21,848 nt of DNA from Prasinococcaceae sp. CCMP 1430 (taxonomy: Eukaryota; Prasinodermophyta; Palmophyllophyceae; Prasinococcales; Prasinococcaceae): NCBI GenBank assembly GCA_013416795.1, contig RQSC01000523.1, forward strand, positions 144,084-165,931. The letters run 5' to 3'. Shown here piece after piece: positions 1 to 10,078 of this stretch. The notes below the pieces were generated by a model. That model did no database searches, was not told the origin of the DNA, and saw only the letters and a program-made list of their open reading frames with translations. The translations under genes and the position numbers were made by a program. How positions within the stretch are numbered: position 1 is the stretch's first letter; each line of letters starts with the position of its first letter.

Positions 1-524
1 ACACGCTGAGGTGGGCGCAGCAGTGCACGCGCTCGGCGCGTACGCGTGCGCACACGCGCACCTATTCTCCAGTCCTTCGATGCGCGAGGCATCCCCAAGC
101 GCTAAGATGTGCTCGGGTTCCAGCCGGCATCGCCAGGTTCCTTCAGGCACCCCCCACTCCCGCCGCCCGCGCGGCGTATGCCCTCCTCACCCCCTCCTCA
201 CCCCCCGCCACCCCCGGCGCCTCCTCCGGCACGCGCTGTCGGGGAACACAGCACCCCTCGCTGCCGACCCCGGTCTAAATCATGACCGGGTCTACCCACC
301 TCAAACACCCGCATTCACTCTCCAGTCCCAGTCCCGCGGGGGGGCACAGACCCGGTTCGGCCCTCCGTCGTCGGCGGCCATTTTCGAGCGCGTTTTGGCG
401 CACTCCGGGGGACGCGCGCGTTCTCGCGGAGTTGCTGCGTCCGAATCGCGCTCCGCACGTTTTTTCGTCCCCGCGGCGGCGCGCGCGCGCGCGCGCGCGC
501 GGCGCGTTTGAATTGCATCGTTTG
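1..524. other. Intergenic/upstream region, no supported gene
   Basis: Very GC-rich sequence upstream of the first gene. Open frames here on both strands are rich in Arg, Ala, Pro and Ser with no recognisable domain, so I call none. It contains an alternating GC tract (about 479-501) just before the proposed start of the next gene. The promoter of that gene presumably lies here, but no specific element can be identified. Confidence 0.6.
479..501. repeat. (GC)n dinucleotide tract
   Basis: About 11 units of alternating GC lie 24 bases upstream of the proposed ATG at 525. Alternating GC can adopt Z-DNA; any promoter role is only a possibility. Confidence 0.8.
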
Positions 525-3166
525 ATGGCGTTTGCGCATGCGTCGGTTCCCCGAGCGAGCGAGCGAGCGAGCGAACCTCTCCCCCTCCCCAGCGCCGCCA
601 CTCCCCCGGCGCGCGGGGGGCGGGAGCGAGGGCTGGCGGGGGGGGGAGTCGTGAGTCGTGGTGGAGGCGAGGCGCCGAAGGGGCGCCGGGGAGCGCCGGG
701 CGGCGAGCGAGCGCTCCGCCGCCAGAGCGCGCGCCGGCGCACGGCGCCGCCCCTCCCGCCCAGGCCGCCGCCACTCCCGCGCCGGGCGTCGGCCGGCGGC
801 CGAACGAGTCGGCCGCCGAGTACCTCGAGCGGCTCAACGCCGAGGTGGACCGCGAGCAGCAGCGGCTGCGCCAGGAGGAGCTGCAGCTGCGGCGCGTGGA
901 GAGGCAGGTGGCCGACGAGGAGGACCGCCGCGCCGCCCGCGCCCCCGGCGACGCCGGCGGGACGGACGGCCTGATGCGCGAGCTGCTCGACGCGTGCCGC
1001 CAGCTCGACGGCGAGCGGCGCGGCCACCTGGCGCCCAAGGACGTCTGGCTGGCGTGCGGCCGCTGCGGGCTGCCCACCAGCGCCACGGAGCTCAAGGCCA
1101 TGTGCGAGCGCTGCGACTTCGACGACGAGGGCGACGTCAACTACGCGCAGCTGCTCGGCCTCGTCGTGGGCGACCTGGAGGACCGGCAGCGCGCGATGGA
1201 GCCCGAGCCGCCCCGCGAGGCGCGGCCCGACCGCGGCGGCGGGCCCAGGGCGGTGACGTTCGACGACGGCGGCGACGACGAGCCCGGCTACGCGCCGCGC
1301 GACCAGCGGCCACACCGCGGCGGCGCGCCGCCGCCGCCCCGGCAACCGCAGCAGCAAAACCAGCAGCAGCAGAACACGCCGGAGCAGCAGCAGCGAGCGC
1401 CCCAGCCGCACGCCTCGCCCGGCGCGGGCGCCACGCCGGGCAGGCAGCAGTTCATGTCGGCGCTCTCGAACATGCACGGCGGCCGGACGCCCGAGGAGGT
1501 CTTCGAGCACGACCGCCGGCGCGCCGAGCTGCGTCGCGACCTCGACGAGCAGGTGGCCGCGAAGAGGGCGCGCGACGAGGCGCGCAGGGAGGAGCTGCGG
1601 CGCATCGAGGAGCGCGAGGAGCGCGCGGCGGCGGGGTACAACCCGTGGGGCAGGGGCGGCGGCGGCGCGCCGCTGCGCGACGCGGACGGCGCCGTGGTGA
1701 GCGACCTGCGCGGGCGCGGGCTCAGCGCGGAGAACACGCCCGAGAGGCACCCGCCACCGCCGCCGCCGCAGCAGCAGCACCACCACCACCAGCACAACCA
1801 GCACGGCGACGACCGCCGGCCGCGCTTCGACGAGCAGCAGCTGCGGACGCCGTCGGCGCAGGCCTCGCCCGGTCGCGGCCACTTCATGAGCGCGCTCAGC
1901 CAGCTGCACGGCACGCCCACGCAGGACGAGCTGAGCGCGCAGGAGGCGCAGCGGCTGGAGTACGTGGCCTTCCTGGACGCGCAGGTGCGCGAGAAGAAGG
2001 CCAAGGAGGCCGCGCGCAAGCGCGAGGAGGAGGAGGCGGAGATCCGCGCCGAGGCGGACGCCAGGGCCTACCTCGCCTCCAGGGCCAACGAGCGCTACGG
2101 CGAGGTGGGCATCCGGGGCGAGGAGCTCAACCTGCCGCCGCCGGTGGACGTGCTGCCGCCGCCCCCGGCGGCCGAGAGGCGCGCGCGCGGCGGCGCGCCG
2201 GCGTCCCCCATGTCGCCCATCCCCGGGCTCGAGCACCTGCACGAGGAGGGCGCGCCCGCGGCCGCGGACGCGGCCGCCGCCGCGCGCGCACCGCCCTTGC
2301 AGATCGGCGAGGCGACCGGCGAGGCGATCGGCTCCGAGTCGGCCGTGCGGCTGCTGCAGGAGCTGCGCGACGAGCAGGAGCGCATGCGGGACCACATGGC
2401 GCAGCAGGCCATCCTGATGGAGCGCATGCAGCTGGAGGCGGCGGCGGCCGACCGCCAGCGCGACGCGATGCAAGAGGAGCTCGAGGCGTACCGGCGTCGC
2501 CCGGCGCGGCGCGGCCAGCGCGGCGGGGGGCACGCGCCGGCGACGCCCAGCATGCCCGGCGGCGGCGACTTCTCCACCTCGAGCTACCTGGTGCAGAAGG
2601 ACGTCAACTCGGTGCCCTCGCCCGGCATGCTGCGCGGCGTGGAGTGGACGAGCCACGGCGCCTCGCACGCGGCCGGCGGCGCGCGGCACCAGCTGCAGGC
2701 GGAGGGCATCCACGACCAGGCCCCCACCGTGCGCAGGCCGACGTACGACGAGCGCGTGGCGCTCGGCGGCGGCATGATGGGCGGGGGCGGCGGCGCCAAG
2801 AGGAGCGCCAGGCCGCCGCGCCCGCGCCAGCAGCGCGGCGGCGAGAAGCTCGCGCGGACGGGGCACGCGAGGCTGGTCGGGCCGCGCGCGCCACGTCAGC
2901 GCGGCCGCGCCGCGCCGCCGAGGCCTGGAACGGATGCAAAGTCGGAGGTGGGGGCGGAGAGAAACGGGGCGAGGCTGCAGCCGAGGCTCGGAAAAAGATT
3001 GGACTTCGAGGTCAGCCAGTCACACCGGGGACCTGCTGCACATCGCAGTACAGCAGGTCTGCACTCTCTTCATCAGTCTGCATTGCATTTTTTGCACGCT
3101 GCACTCCGCGCCGGCAGTCGAAGGGGGAGAGTCGAAGACGCCGGGTGCGGGTCGAGTGCGTTTTGA
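525..3166 (+). CDS. EF-hand and coiled-coil protein, CSPP1-like (centrosome/cilium) candidate
   Basis: Proposed exons are 525-650 and 764-3166 (842 aa). The intron has donor GTGAGT, acceptor CCCAG after a pyrimidine-rich run, and keeps frame exactly. The downstream open frame alone has no ATG before the conserved part, which is why I placed the start at 525. Residues 110-178 look like an EF-hand pair: the second loop (DFDDEGDVNYAQ) is near canonical, the first degenerate. Two repeats about 144 residues apart begin FMSALSxxHG (residues about 273 and 417), each followed by Arg/Glu-rich coiled coil. Near residue 335 is NPWGRGGGGAPLRD, close to a motif I associate with CSPP1-family spindle-pole and ciliary proteins. 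PolyQ and Q/H runs lie between. The last 80 or so residues lose the strong codon bias, so the true 3' end may differ. The family call is tentative; a real coding gene is much surer. Confidence 0.7.
553..574. repeat. (GAGC)n tetranucleotide repeat
   Basis: About 5.5 copies of GAGC. In the proposed first exon it encodes a short Arg-Ala-Ser-Glu repeat near the N-terminus of the CSPP1-like protein. Confidence 0.8.
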
Positions 3167-3704
3167 TGGGGGCGGCGCTGCGGCGGCGCGCGCGCAGCTG
3201 CTGCCTGGCCCCCCTTCCCGCCGCGCCGCGGCGCGCCACCGCCGAGCCTCCCTCGATGCAAAAAGACTCATTCATGGAAGTTCTCATCGCCGCCGCCCGG
3301 CCGCCTCGCGCGCGGGCGGGGGTTGTCGCGGCGCACCCGGCAGGTGCTCGGGTGGGGCGCGGGGGCGCCGCGCACATTTGCTTGATTGTGAGCATGCGTG
3401 CTGTAAGTGAGCGTTGGATCGATGCCATTTTGCGCGATCTGGGCGATCTCGAGCGAGCGACTCGCAGGAGGAGCGCGCGCGTGCGCGACGCACGCGCTCA
3501 CGAGCGCGTGTCCTTTCGCCGATCGAGCCTCGTCGCTTGGGTGTTGGTTGCTTTGGGGGGAAGGGCGATGCCCGGCCGGGCGCGCGCGAGAGGCCGGCCG
3601 CGAACGTTGGCGTGCGCGCGAGGCCTCGCGGGCGCGGCAACTTTGTCGGGCGCAGGGCCGGTGGTCGTCGGCCGCGCCGCGCGCGCGCGCGTCGTGCCTC
3701 CTCT
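3167..3704. other. Convergent intergenic spacer
   Basis: Region between two genes that end towards each other. It has short alternating GC tracts (for example about 3680-3691) and a few T-rich patches around 3080 and 3370. No frame here has a recognisable domain. It probably holds both 3' UTRs and polyadenylation signals, but none can be pinpointed. Confidence 0.6.
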
Positions 3705-5465
3705 TCATTCGGGCACCATGCTCCTGAGCGCGTACTCGGCGTGCAGGACCGCCGAGCGGTGCGCGTTGAGCAGCGCGAAGCCGTCCTCGGCGGTAGGCTC
3801 GAGGACGGCGCTCTCGCCCCACTCGTTCCACGCGTCGATGACGATCAGGTGGCGCCACTCCTGCGCGGCGCGCTCCGTCGCCGTGGAGGGAAAGAAGCAG
3901 GACTCGCCGGCGTCGGCGATGGCGCGCATCAGCTGCCTGAAGACGAGCACCTCGAAGGCGGACGCATCGGTGTCGTTGCCCCACGAGCAATGCACCTGCG
4001 CCTTGCCGGCGCTGGAGACGTGCCGCGGGTAGTTGGACCACCCGGCGAAGGCCCCCCTGAAGAAGTCCCAGTGGCCGTCGCGGACGTGCTTGGGCAGCAG
4101 GAGCGCGTCGTTGGCGCGGCGGGCCATCGCGCGCATGTAGCACGCGCAGGTCGGCGCGTCCTGGTCCGAGGTGGCGCGCGTGCCCACGCCGCAGTCGCTC
4201 CTGGCGGCCTTGAGCACGGGCATCTGGTTGCGGAACGCCCCGGGCATGAACTGCAGCATCGCGTCGAAGGTGTCCTTGCCCTCGGGCGCCGCGCTCGCGA
4301 GGCGGTCAACGCCCTGCGAGCCGAGCCAGCCGCCGACGGTGCCGACGAAGTAGATCCCCCTCTCGAAGCCGGCCTGCCGCGCGCGCCGCTGCCAGAAGGC
4401 CACCATGTCGTGCACGAGGCTGGGGCTCGGGGCGCGCGCCTCGTCGGGCGTGAACATGAGGCAGGGGTCGTACGCGGGCCACGCGCGGCCCTGCGCCCGG
4501 CCGACGCTCTCGTAGTGCCCTCGCGCCGCCGTGACGTCCGCGCCGACGTCGGGGTACCAGCGCATGTACAGCTCGGCGTGCGCGCACCCGCCCGGGCATG
4601 CGGGCGGGCTGGCGGCGGAGGCGCAGTGCTCGAGGGGCTCCTCGAGCGGCGTGTCGCTCTGCATGTGCTTGAGGTTGTACACGGCGAACACGGGCCGCCC
4701 ATCGACCTTGACGTACTCGTTCTGGCGGAAGAATGGCAGCAAGAAGTCGAAGTGCGCCGCCCACTCGACCGGGCCGCCGTAGCCCTGCCTGATGAGCGTG
4801 GAGGACCCGTCGTCGCCGTCCCAGCGCTTGCTCCACGGTTCGTTCGCCCACGAGAAGAAGTACGACAGGCCCAGACCTGCCGGCTCGGCGCGCGCCTCGA
4901 CCCCTCCTGCGCCGCCGGCGCCGCCGCCCACGGCGCCCGGCCCTCCGAGCAGGGCGTCCTGCAGGGGCTTGGTGAGGGTGGTGCGCCCGCCCTGGAACCA
5001 GTAGTGGTAGAACACGAAGGCGCTCACGCCGTGGGCGCGCGCCTGGCGCGCCTGGCGCCTGAGCGTCTCGCCGCCGTCCGCGATGTCGTAGTACACCGGC
5101 GGGTGGCGCACGCGCTGCCGAGCGACGGGGTCGTACTCGATGCCTCGAACGTGGTCCCACTCCGTCCAATTGGCGTACCAGAAGTTGTTGTTGTCCGGCG
5201 ATTCGTGGAAGCCCGGGTAGTAGATGGCAGCAGAGCGCACGCCGCAGCGCGCGAGGGCTGCCCCTGGGCGGGCGCGCGGACCGAGCGCGTCCGGAGGCTC
5301 GTGTGGGAATGCAGCCGCGTCGGATCGCGGCGCGGGCGCCGCTACGGCGCGTGCCTCCACTGCCGCGGCGAGCCCGAACACTTGCAGCACCAGCGTTGCC
5401 GCCGCCGCTGCTGCGCCTGCCACCGCCGCCGGGCGCGTGCGCAGAAATGCGCGCGGCGCCGGCAT
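3705..5465 (-). CDS. WbsX-family / GH99-like glycosyltransferase or glycosidase, secreted or membrane-anchored
   Basis: Intronless 586-aa protein. An N-terminal hydrophobic segment (about residues 13-36) looks like a signal peptide or anchor. The WbsX hallmarks appear in order: YYPGFHESPDNNNFW..WTEWDHV (82-106), GVSAFVFYHYWF (146-157), FFSWANEPWSKRWDG (203-217), LIRQGYGGPVEW (224-235), and near the C-terminus VIDAWNEWGESAVLEP (542-557). In bacteria the family occurs in O-antigen and polysaccharide loci. It has a GH99-like barrel, and whether members transfer or hydrolyse sugar is often unclear. An internal segment (about 300-328) carries a YPDV...HYxxxGxxxGR signature seen as a short repeat in other secreted proteins and inserted here between core motifs. 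A Gly/Ala run at 176-189 is a loop expansion. The start is the only ATG ahead of the hydrophobic leader. Family call is firm; substrate unknown. Confidence 0.92.
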   Translation of the reverse strand: MPAPRAFLRTRPAAVAGAAAAAATLVLQVFGLAAAVEARAVAAPAPRSDAAAFPHEPPDALGPRARPGAALARCGVRSAAIYYPGFHESPDNNNFWYANWTEWDHVRGIEYDPVARQRVRHPPVYYDIADGGETLRRQARQARAHGVSAFVFYHYWFQGGRTTLTKPLQDALLGGPGAVGGGAGGAGGVEARAEPAGLGLSYFFSWANEPWSKRWDGDDGSSTLIRQGYGGPVEWAAHFDFLLPFFRQNEYVKVDGRPVFAVYNLKHMQSDTPLEEPLEHCASAASPPACPGGCAHAELYMRWYPDVGADVTAARGHYESVGRAQGRAWPAYDPCLMFTPDEARAPSPSLVHDMVAFWQRRARQAGFERGIYFVGTVGGWLGSQGVDRLASAAPEGKDTFDAMLQFMPGAFRNQMPVLKAARSDCGVGTRATSDQDAPTCACYMRAMARRANDALLLPKHVRDGHWDFFRGAFAGWSNYPRHVSSAGKAQVHCSWGNDTDASAFEVLVFRQLMRAIADAGESCFFPSTATERAAQEWRHLIVIDAWNEWGESAVLEPTAEDGFALLNAHRSAVLHAEYALRSMVPE

Positions 5466-5617
5466 TGCGGCGGCGCTTCAAATTCCGGCGCGGCCTCGCG
5501 CGCGGCCCGGCGGGAACTCGGTCCCGAGCCCGAGGGCGCAAGTCAGAGGCGCGATGGCTTGCCCGAGAGCGGCCGTGTGCGCCACGAGGGATGCGTGTGC
5601 GTGTTGTGTGTGTGTGT

Positions 5618-5649
<32 letters not shown>

Positions 5650-6070
5650 GAGAGAGAGGAGGCACCGGCGCGGGCGCGCGGTGTGGCAGCATTGGGCGCG
5701 TCGTCCAAAGGAAGCTCGAAATTGAAATCGCCATCAAATCGCATGGCGTCGATCAATGATCGAATGAGATATTTCGGTGCGCGCGCGATCGCGCGCAATG
5801 TCCGCGTGCGGACTTCTTTGGCGCTTCCGCCGTGCGCGACTGCCGCGCGGGCGCGGCGCTACAGCCCGCGCGCGAGCAGGGCACGGTGGGGCGACGCACC
5901 TGGGGTACGCGAGCATTTTTGCGAGCCGAGGGGCGGGAGGAGCTCGCGTCGCTCACGTCGCGCGGAGCCCCGCCTGTACTGCCGGCGGTGCGTCTGCCCT
6001 GCGACGCGCTCAGAAGAAGCTCGGCGGATCAGTCGGATCTTGCTTACTGCAACGCCAAGGGAGGCGGCCC
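5466..6070. promoter_or_regulatory. Divergent intergenic region (bidirectional promoter candidate)
   Basis: This 605-bp spacer separates the starts of the WbsX-like gene (-) and the DnaJ gene (+), so it must carry both promoters unless 5' exons were missed. It contains a TG/G/AG composite tract. The 5730-5775 stretch is comparatively AT-rich, with GATC-rich sequence near 5752. No TATA box stands out. Confidence 0.55.
5601..5658. repeat. (TG)n - G31 - (AG)n composite simple repeat
   Basis: A TG-rich stretch runs into an uninterrupted run of 31 G (5618-5648), followed by a short AG repeat. All of it is within 200 bp upstream of the WbsX-like start. Such a tract can form quadruplex or triplex DNA and is prone to length change; its exact length may also be an assembly estimate. 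Confidence 0.9.
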
Positions 6071-7843
6071 ATGGCGGAGGCGGAGCGCCCCAAGGAGACG
6101 GGGGAGGCGGGAGGCGCCTCCGCTTCTGATGACGCGCCGCCGCAGGCGGGCGCGGGAGTGAACGTTGGGCTCGAGAGCATGCTGCCGAAGCGCGCGCTGC
6201 CGTCGCTGCCCAACCCGCAAAACGCTCTCACCGGAATCGGTGCGTCCGTCTGCGGCTGTCCGCCCGCGCGTGCAGTAGGACTGACTCACCGCTGACGCCG
6301 AGCGCGTCATTGCACTCTGGCCGACCACGACTGGATCATATATTTGTTTGATGCATCGTGCCACGACAACAGGCCAGGGCGTGGCGTTCGGCGCGGGCGG
6401 CGCTGCTGCGGGCGTGGTGACCCTCTTCGCCGCGCCGGTCGCCGGGGCGATCAAGGACGGCCCCATGGGTGCGGCGACCGGCCTCGCCGCGGGCGCGGTC
6501 GGCCTGGTGGGACTCACGGCGGTGGGGATCGGCGTCGGCTGCCGCCAGGTCGTGGTCGGCACGGTGAACACTCCGGCGACCATCGCAGCGCTGGTGACGG
6601 ACGACGACCTGCATGGCAAGACGACGATCGACCTCAGCGAGGTGAGCGCTGATCTGACTGAGGAGGAAAAGAAGTATCGACATGTGCGCTCCACCGTTTC
6701 CAGGGTCGCAGCGGCGCCCGCGGACACAGCGGAGTATGAGCCCACCAAAGAAGTCGCGGACACGAAGCTGTACGACGCCCTCGGCGTGGTCCCCGACGCG
6801 TCGCCGTCGCAGCTCAAGAAGGCCTACTACAAGCTCGCTCGCCAACACCACCCGGACAAGGGAGGGGATGCCAAAGCGTTCCAAGAGATCGGGGACGCGT
6901 ACCAGGTGCTCTCCGACCCGGCGAAGCGCCGCGACTACGACCGGGGCGTGCCGCTCGATCGCGGCCAGCTCGCCGACCCCGGCATCTTCTTTGCCATGAT
7001 GTTTGGCGACGAGCAGTTCGATCATTTGATCGGCGATCTCACGATCGTGATGGCTATGCGCCTGGAAGAGGACCTCAAGCCCGAAGAGCGCGTCGCGAAG
7101 CTCGACGAATTGCAGGCGAGGCGCGAACGTCGTCTCGCCAAGGTCCTCGCCCTGCGCCTCGAGAAGTGGGTGTCCGATGACGCGGAGGAGCGCGAGGCCT
7201 TCCTTCGCGAGGCGCTCGTCGAGTACGGCAAGCTGGCCACGGCCAACCTGGGCGAGCCCATGCTCGACTCAATCGGAAGGATGTACGAACTGGCGGGAGA
7301 CCGCCAGCGCGGCGTCAGGGGCTACCTGGGCATCGCGAAGGCCGAGCAGAACCTTGCGCGGCTCGACAGGTACAAGAAGGCGCTGCAGGCGGCGAGTGGG
7401 ATGGACGCCGCGCAAAAAGAGTTCCTCGCTAGGAGCAAGTCGCAGCAGGCCGAGCCCACCGCCCAGGCCGAGTTCCAGAGGAGCCTCGAGCTCTCGCTAT
7501 TCGAGATGCTCGCTCTAGACATCGAGAGCACGGTCAGCGCCGTTGCGATGCTGTGCCTCGGCGACACGAGCGTCACCAAGGAAGTGCGCCGGTCCCGCGC
7601 GCGCGGCCTGCAGAAGCTCGGGAAGGTACGCTTTCGCTTCTCCGCATGCGCGCGCTTGCATCACGACACACGCAACATGTGCTGACCGGACTACCGACGG
7701 GTCCGTCCGCACGCCTCCGCGAGCCGCAATAGATTTTTCAGGGCAAGATCCCCCGCTGCGCCGAAGATGCCGCGCGCTCGCTGCATGCATCCGAGGCCGA
7801 GGAGAACGAGGACGGTGCTGGCGCATCCTCTGCGACGGCCTAA
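6071..7843 (+). CDS. DnaJ (Hsp40) co-chaperone with C-terminal DnaJ-X domain
   Basis: Exons 6071-6239, 6373-7625 and 7742-7843 give 507 aa. Introns of 133 and 116 nt have donors GTGCGT and GTACGC and acceptors ACAG and TTTTTCAG, in frame. The J-domain is at about residues 188-247 with the HPD triad (216-218) and helix IV ending RRDYDRG. It stimulates Hsp70 ATPase. Downstream, from about 258, the sequence [20 protein letters not shown] starts the X-domain typical of plant, fungal and protist CAJ1-like proteins. Ahead of the J-domain, residues 50-115 are a Gly/Ala/Val-rich hydrophobic region (PQNALTGIG...VNTPATI), a module I recall from stramenopile proteins; it may associate with membrane. The tail is acidic (EAEENEDG). 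Family is certain; the start rests on ATG in good context. Cell compartment is unknown. Confidence 0.92.
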
Positions 7844-8158
7844 GCTGCTGCGACGGCAAATGATCAAGTGGCGCGTGGGCACGCAGAGCAAGTCCTTGGC
7901 CGTACCAGCCACATAGCCACACTTCGTGAGGCGCGCAGCGCGCGCGCGCCGCACGTATCACACTTATCTACCGGTGCGGCGTTATAAATACTTCGTTCGT
8001 TGCTGTCAAAGAGACGAGGCGCGCACTGTAGGCGTGCTCCACGGACAGGGCAGAGCGAGCTTCGCAGCGCGGATTCTTTGGTGGTCACCTCTGAGGCGCC
8101 TCGAACCATTCCTGTAAGGGCCATGCGAAAGTCCGTCCGTAGTAGCACCCCGCTCTTC
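7844..8158. other. Convergent intergenic spacer
   Basis: Region between the DnaJ stop (+) and the sorting-receptor stop (-). It has a local AT-rich stretch (about 7956-8005, including TTATAAATAC) in a GC-rich background, reasonable for shared 3' processing signals. No gene seen. Confidence 0.55.
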
Positions 8159-10033
8159 TCACTTCATCTCCTCCTCCTCGTCGATGGCGTGCACCACGGT
8201 GCTACTCCCGAATCCTCGGGGCCCGGGGCCACCATTCGAGTCGTCCAAAGGCATGTAGTTAGCCATGATGGAGCGAATCTCGCTTGACATGTGGTTGCTC
8301 ACGTGCCGCCTGTAGAAGAAGACGATCACGACGGACGCAACGGCCACGCAGACGATCACAATGACAAGCACCGACCAGATGGAAACTCCGTCCGACGACG
8401 AGGTGTTGATCGTGACGCCCGTGTTGTTCACATACCCCCCCTGGCAGTTTGCCGGACCTGTGCCCGTTTGATACGTACCGCACATGGCGTCGAGGACGCC
8501 AGCGGCGGCGAGAGTGCCGCGATATTGGTCTTCGTTGATGAGGATCGTCGGTGTGTACAGGATGGCGCCCTGGCAGCCCGGGTCTTCGGGGTGGCAGGAC
8601 GAGTTGGCAGTGCTCGCGAGGAGCTCGGCATCGAGTAGGTCGTTGGTGCCGGCGTCGCGGCCGTGCGGGCCCATGAGTTCCTCAATCCTGTTCACGTCTA
8701 TGCCGAGGCTCTTCAGGACGCCCTCGGCACACGCCTGGGTGAACTTGTTCTCGGACATTTTGCAGCGCTGGCCGAACTGGTATGCGAAATCCCACCACGC
8801 CTCGGGCTTGTCCTCCTGCCTGCCGTACTCACGCACGGCGATTTCCCGGAGGTTCTGGAGCATGACGTCGCTGCCCGTGTTCCCCGCGTCGAGGTCCCCG
8901 TCGGGGTCGTTCAGGCAGTACCGGCCACCGTTGATGCAGCCGTTGGAGCAACCGGGGTGAATGCCGGGGTCCATGAATTCCGGCGTGCACGCGGGGATTC
9001 CGTAATCCGTGTGGAAGATGGATTCCGCTCCGGCGCAGCACGGGGAGAGCAGGTAGTGCGGCGTGAAGTCCAGCTGGCCCTCCTTTTGCCACCGCACGAA
9101 CTCGTCGCGCGCCTGTGCCTCGAACTCGGCCTCGAGCCGATCGCTGACGTGCAGCTGATTCGACGTGGTCCAGTACTCCACGCTTATCTTCCCCGCGGTG
9201 ACGTTGAGGCTGGCAGTCCAGTCCAGCGTGACGATGAGCTGCTCGCCCGAGCCGTCGGCCTCGGCGCGCGCCAGATCCTTGAGCTGACCGCCCTGCGCCT
9301 TTGTTACCATGACGGAGGGGATGTTGACCTTCGAGATGAGCTCGTACACGCGGTCATCGGCGTCCAGGTCGGGCGCCACGCTCGTCACGAGGCCCTCGTA
9401 TATGTTGTCGACAATGACGACGGCGCTCGCGCCCTGCATCTGCGCGTTGAAGACCTTCTCGATGAAGGCGCAGTCGCCGCGGTCTATCAGAGCGAAGGTG
9501 GCGTACAGGGACGTTGGCGGGAACCTGCCTGCATACGCCGACTTCGTCCCATTCTGCGCCGGCCCGCCACAGCCGAGGAAGGGCTTCTCCGCGGCCGTGC
9601 CCTGCGGCACAAAGCTGTGCTCAGTCCCCACCCACGCGGGAGGATACACGAGCCGCCCGCGGATTGCAGAGCCGTACCTGCATGCGCGCGCAGGCGCGCG
9701 CGAGAGGGAGGCAGGCAACAATGGCAATCAAGGCGGTGGCGCGCCAGGGAGTCAGCCGCGGCGGTGGCATGAGCACGCCTGGCCGCGCAGTATCCGGCAG
9801 GCACCAACAATTCCACCGGACGTGACGTGATTTTTTTCGCGCGCCACTCACTGGGGCCTGCCAAAATCGCTGAGGCTCGCATTGAGCTGCCCCTTCTCGC
9901 TGGCGGGCTGCACAATGCGCAGGCCCGCCTGCTCGACGACGGCCTGCGCGGACGCCAGGCCCGCCGCGTGGAGCAGGAGCGCGCAGGCGAGCGTCGCCGC
10001 GGCGCCACCTGCCGGGGGGGAGCGCCGCGCCAT
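8159..10033 (-). CDS. VSR: Vacuolar sorting receptor (VSR/BP-80 family), without EGF repeats
   Basis: Exons (minus) 10033-9852 and 9677-8159, 566 aa; intron 174 nt, GTGAGT...GCAG. The splice recreates FGRPQYG, matching the conserved FGxPQYG at the start of the plant VSR protease-associated (PA) domain. Signal peptide at residues 1-30. PA domain about 60-190 with GDCAFIEK. Central Cys-rich region with GGRYCLNDPDGD (about 312), then WWDFAYQFGQRC and CAEGVLKSLGI, and a thioredoxin-like part with TPTILINEDQYRG (about 436-448). One transmembrane helix at about 494-517. The cytosolic tail has SEIRSIMANYMPLDD with YMPL (535-538), the tyrosine motif that in plant VSRs binds adaptor complexes. VSRs carry soluble cargo from Golgi/TGN to vacuole. 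Plant VSRs have EGF repeats before the membrane helix; here about 22 residues follow the last Cys instead. Confidence 0.93.
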
Positions 10034-10078
10034 GGCCGCCGCGAGGGCGGGGGGGGGCAAGGGGGGGGGCACACGCAC

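Noticed and set aside
275-2866. 863-aa minus-strand open frame opposite the CSPP1-like gene
   Set aside because: It is Arg/Ala/Leu-rich low-complexity sequence with no domains, exactly antisense to a frame with EF-hand and coiled-coil features. Long antisense frames are expected at this GC content.
3414-5759. 781-aa plus-strand open frame across the WbsX-like gene
   Set aside because: Antisense shadow of a clearly conserved protein; no recognisable motif and it runs through the poly-G tract.
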